Origin: Oscillochloris sp. ZM17-4
GTDB lineage: Bacteria; Chloroflexota; Chloroflexia; Chloroflexales; Chloroflexaceae
Length of the DNA stretch: 48,063 bases
Assembly (NCBI RefSeq): GCF_019599295.1
Contig: NZ_JAIEWN010000023.1
Coordinates: 6,125 to 54,187 of the forward strand
Direction of reading: 5' to 3'
A program made the translations under genes and the position numbers. Positions within the stretch are counted from its first letter, which is position 1. The number at the start of each line of letters is the position of its first letter. Positions 47,985 through 48,063 of this stretch are shown here, piece by piece. The notes under the pieces are model-generated. The model worked only from the letters and a program-made list of their open reading frames with translations, was not told the origin of the DNA and did no database searches.

Positions 47985-48063
47985 TGGTGCAATAGAATGC
48001 CATTCACGGCATCAAACTGTAAAGCAACCTGAAACCTTGGCTTAGCGCGAATAAGCGCTGGGT

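Overview
The window is high-GC bacterial chromosome that most resembles Chloroflexota (class Chloroflexia). That placement is inference from gene content and style: CydA with a short Q loop, a single TatA/B-like gene beside tatC, many Ntn and LLM family enzymes, dispersed 7-bp tandem repeats and long palindromes between genes. No rRNA, tRNA, CRISPR array, prophage or insertion-sequence transposase was seen. About 36 protein genes are supported. The much longer list of possible ORFs is mostly antisense shadow created by the GC bias.

Layout. 1-7.3 kb: protein quality control (clpS, clpB) around a lipoprotein serine hydrolase, pyruvate kinase and comEA. 7.5-15.2 kb: a DUF4440-like protein, a secreted GH5-like glycosidase, a degenerate receiver-domain protein, an ArgD/LysJ-type aminotransferase, an Ppx/GppA phosphatase and a penicillin-acylase family hydrolase. 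15.3-21.9 kb: a housekeeping block with nrdR, a membrane-anchored Mrr-like protein, fabG, accC, nusB, acpP, tatA/B and tatC. 22.2-27.8 kb: an unrecognised 610-residue protein, a membrane Ser/Thr kinase, and an M61 peptidase cut off in its PDZ domain. 27.7-29.2 kb (minus strand): the remains of an HlyD/ABC-2 efflux operon with a TetR-type operator. 29.4-36.4 kb: SMP-30-like enzyme, an ABC exporter (ATPase plus two DUF990-type permeases, with a small membrane protein between), and cydAB. 36.7-48 kb: mostly unlinked metabolic genes (MFS exporter, radical SAM, aldo/keto reductase, SPFH protein, MTHFR-like, FGGY kinase, NUDIX, DUF420-like, pyrF, LLM oxidoreductase, M19 dipeptidase).

The most striking feature is the intergenic DNA. 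Nearly every gap carries either (a) arrays of a 7-bp unit arranged as inverted arms, or (b) a long, often perfect palindrome of 15-29 bp arms with a tiny loop. The heptad sequence differs from gap to gap (GATTGCA, GTTGAAT, AAAGGTA, GGTTGGA, GCTGAGG, AGGGGAC), but the period is always 7. For the commonest unit there is an orientation rule: read along the gene, GATTGCA follows a stop codon and TGCAATC precedes a start codon. Stop codons are often built into the repeat (TGATTGCA, GTAGGG). The same elements also sit inside reading frames: a 50-bp palindrome in the spacer of the penicillin acylase, heptads in the M61 peptidase, and heptads encoding the N-terminus of the FGGY kinase. A 170-bp MITE-like element with 16-bp inverted ends lies before tatA.

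Promoters are recognisable as extended -10 boxes (TGnTAnnnT), usually without a clear -35 and about 25-60 nt before the start codon. Operon-like coupling is clear only for tatA-tatC, cydA-cydB and DUF420-pyrF; most other genes appear to have their own promoter and hairpin.
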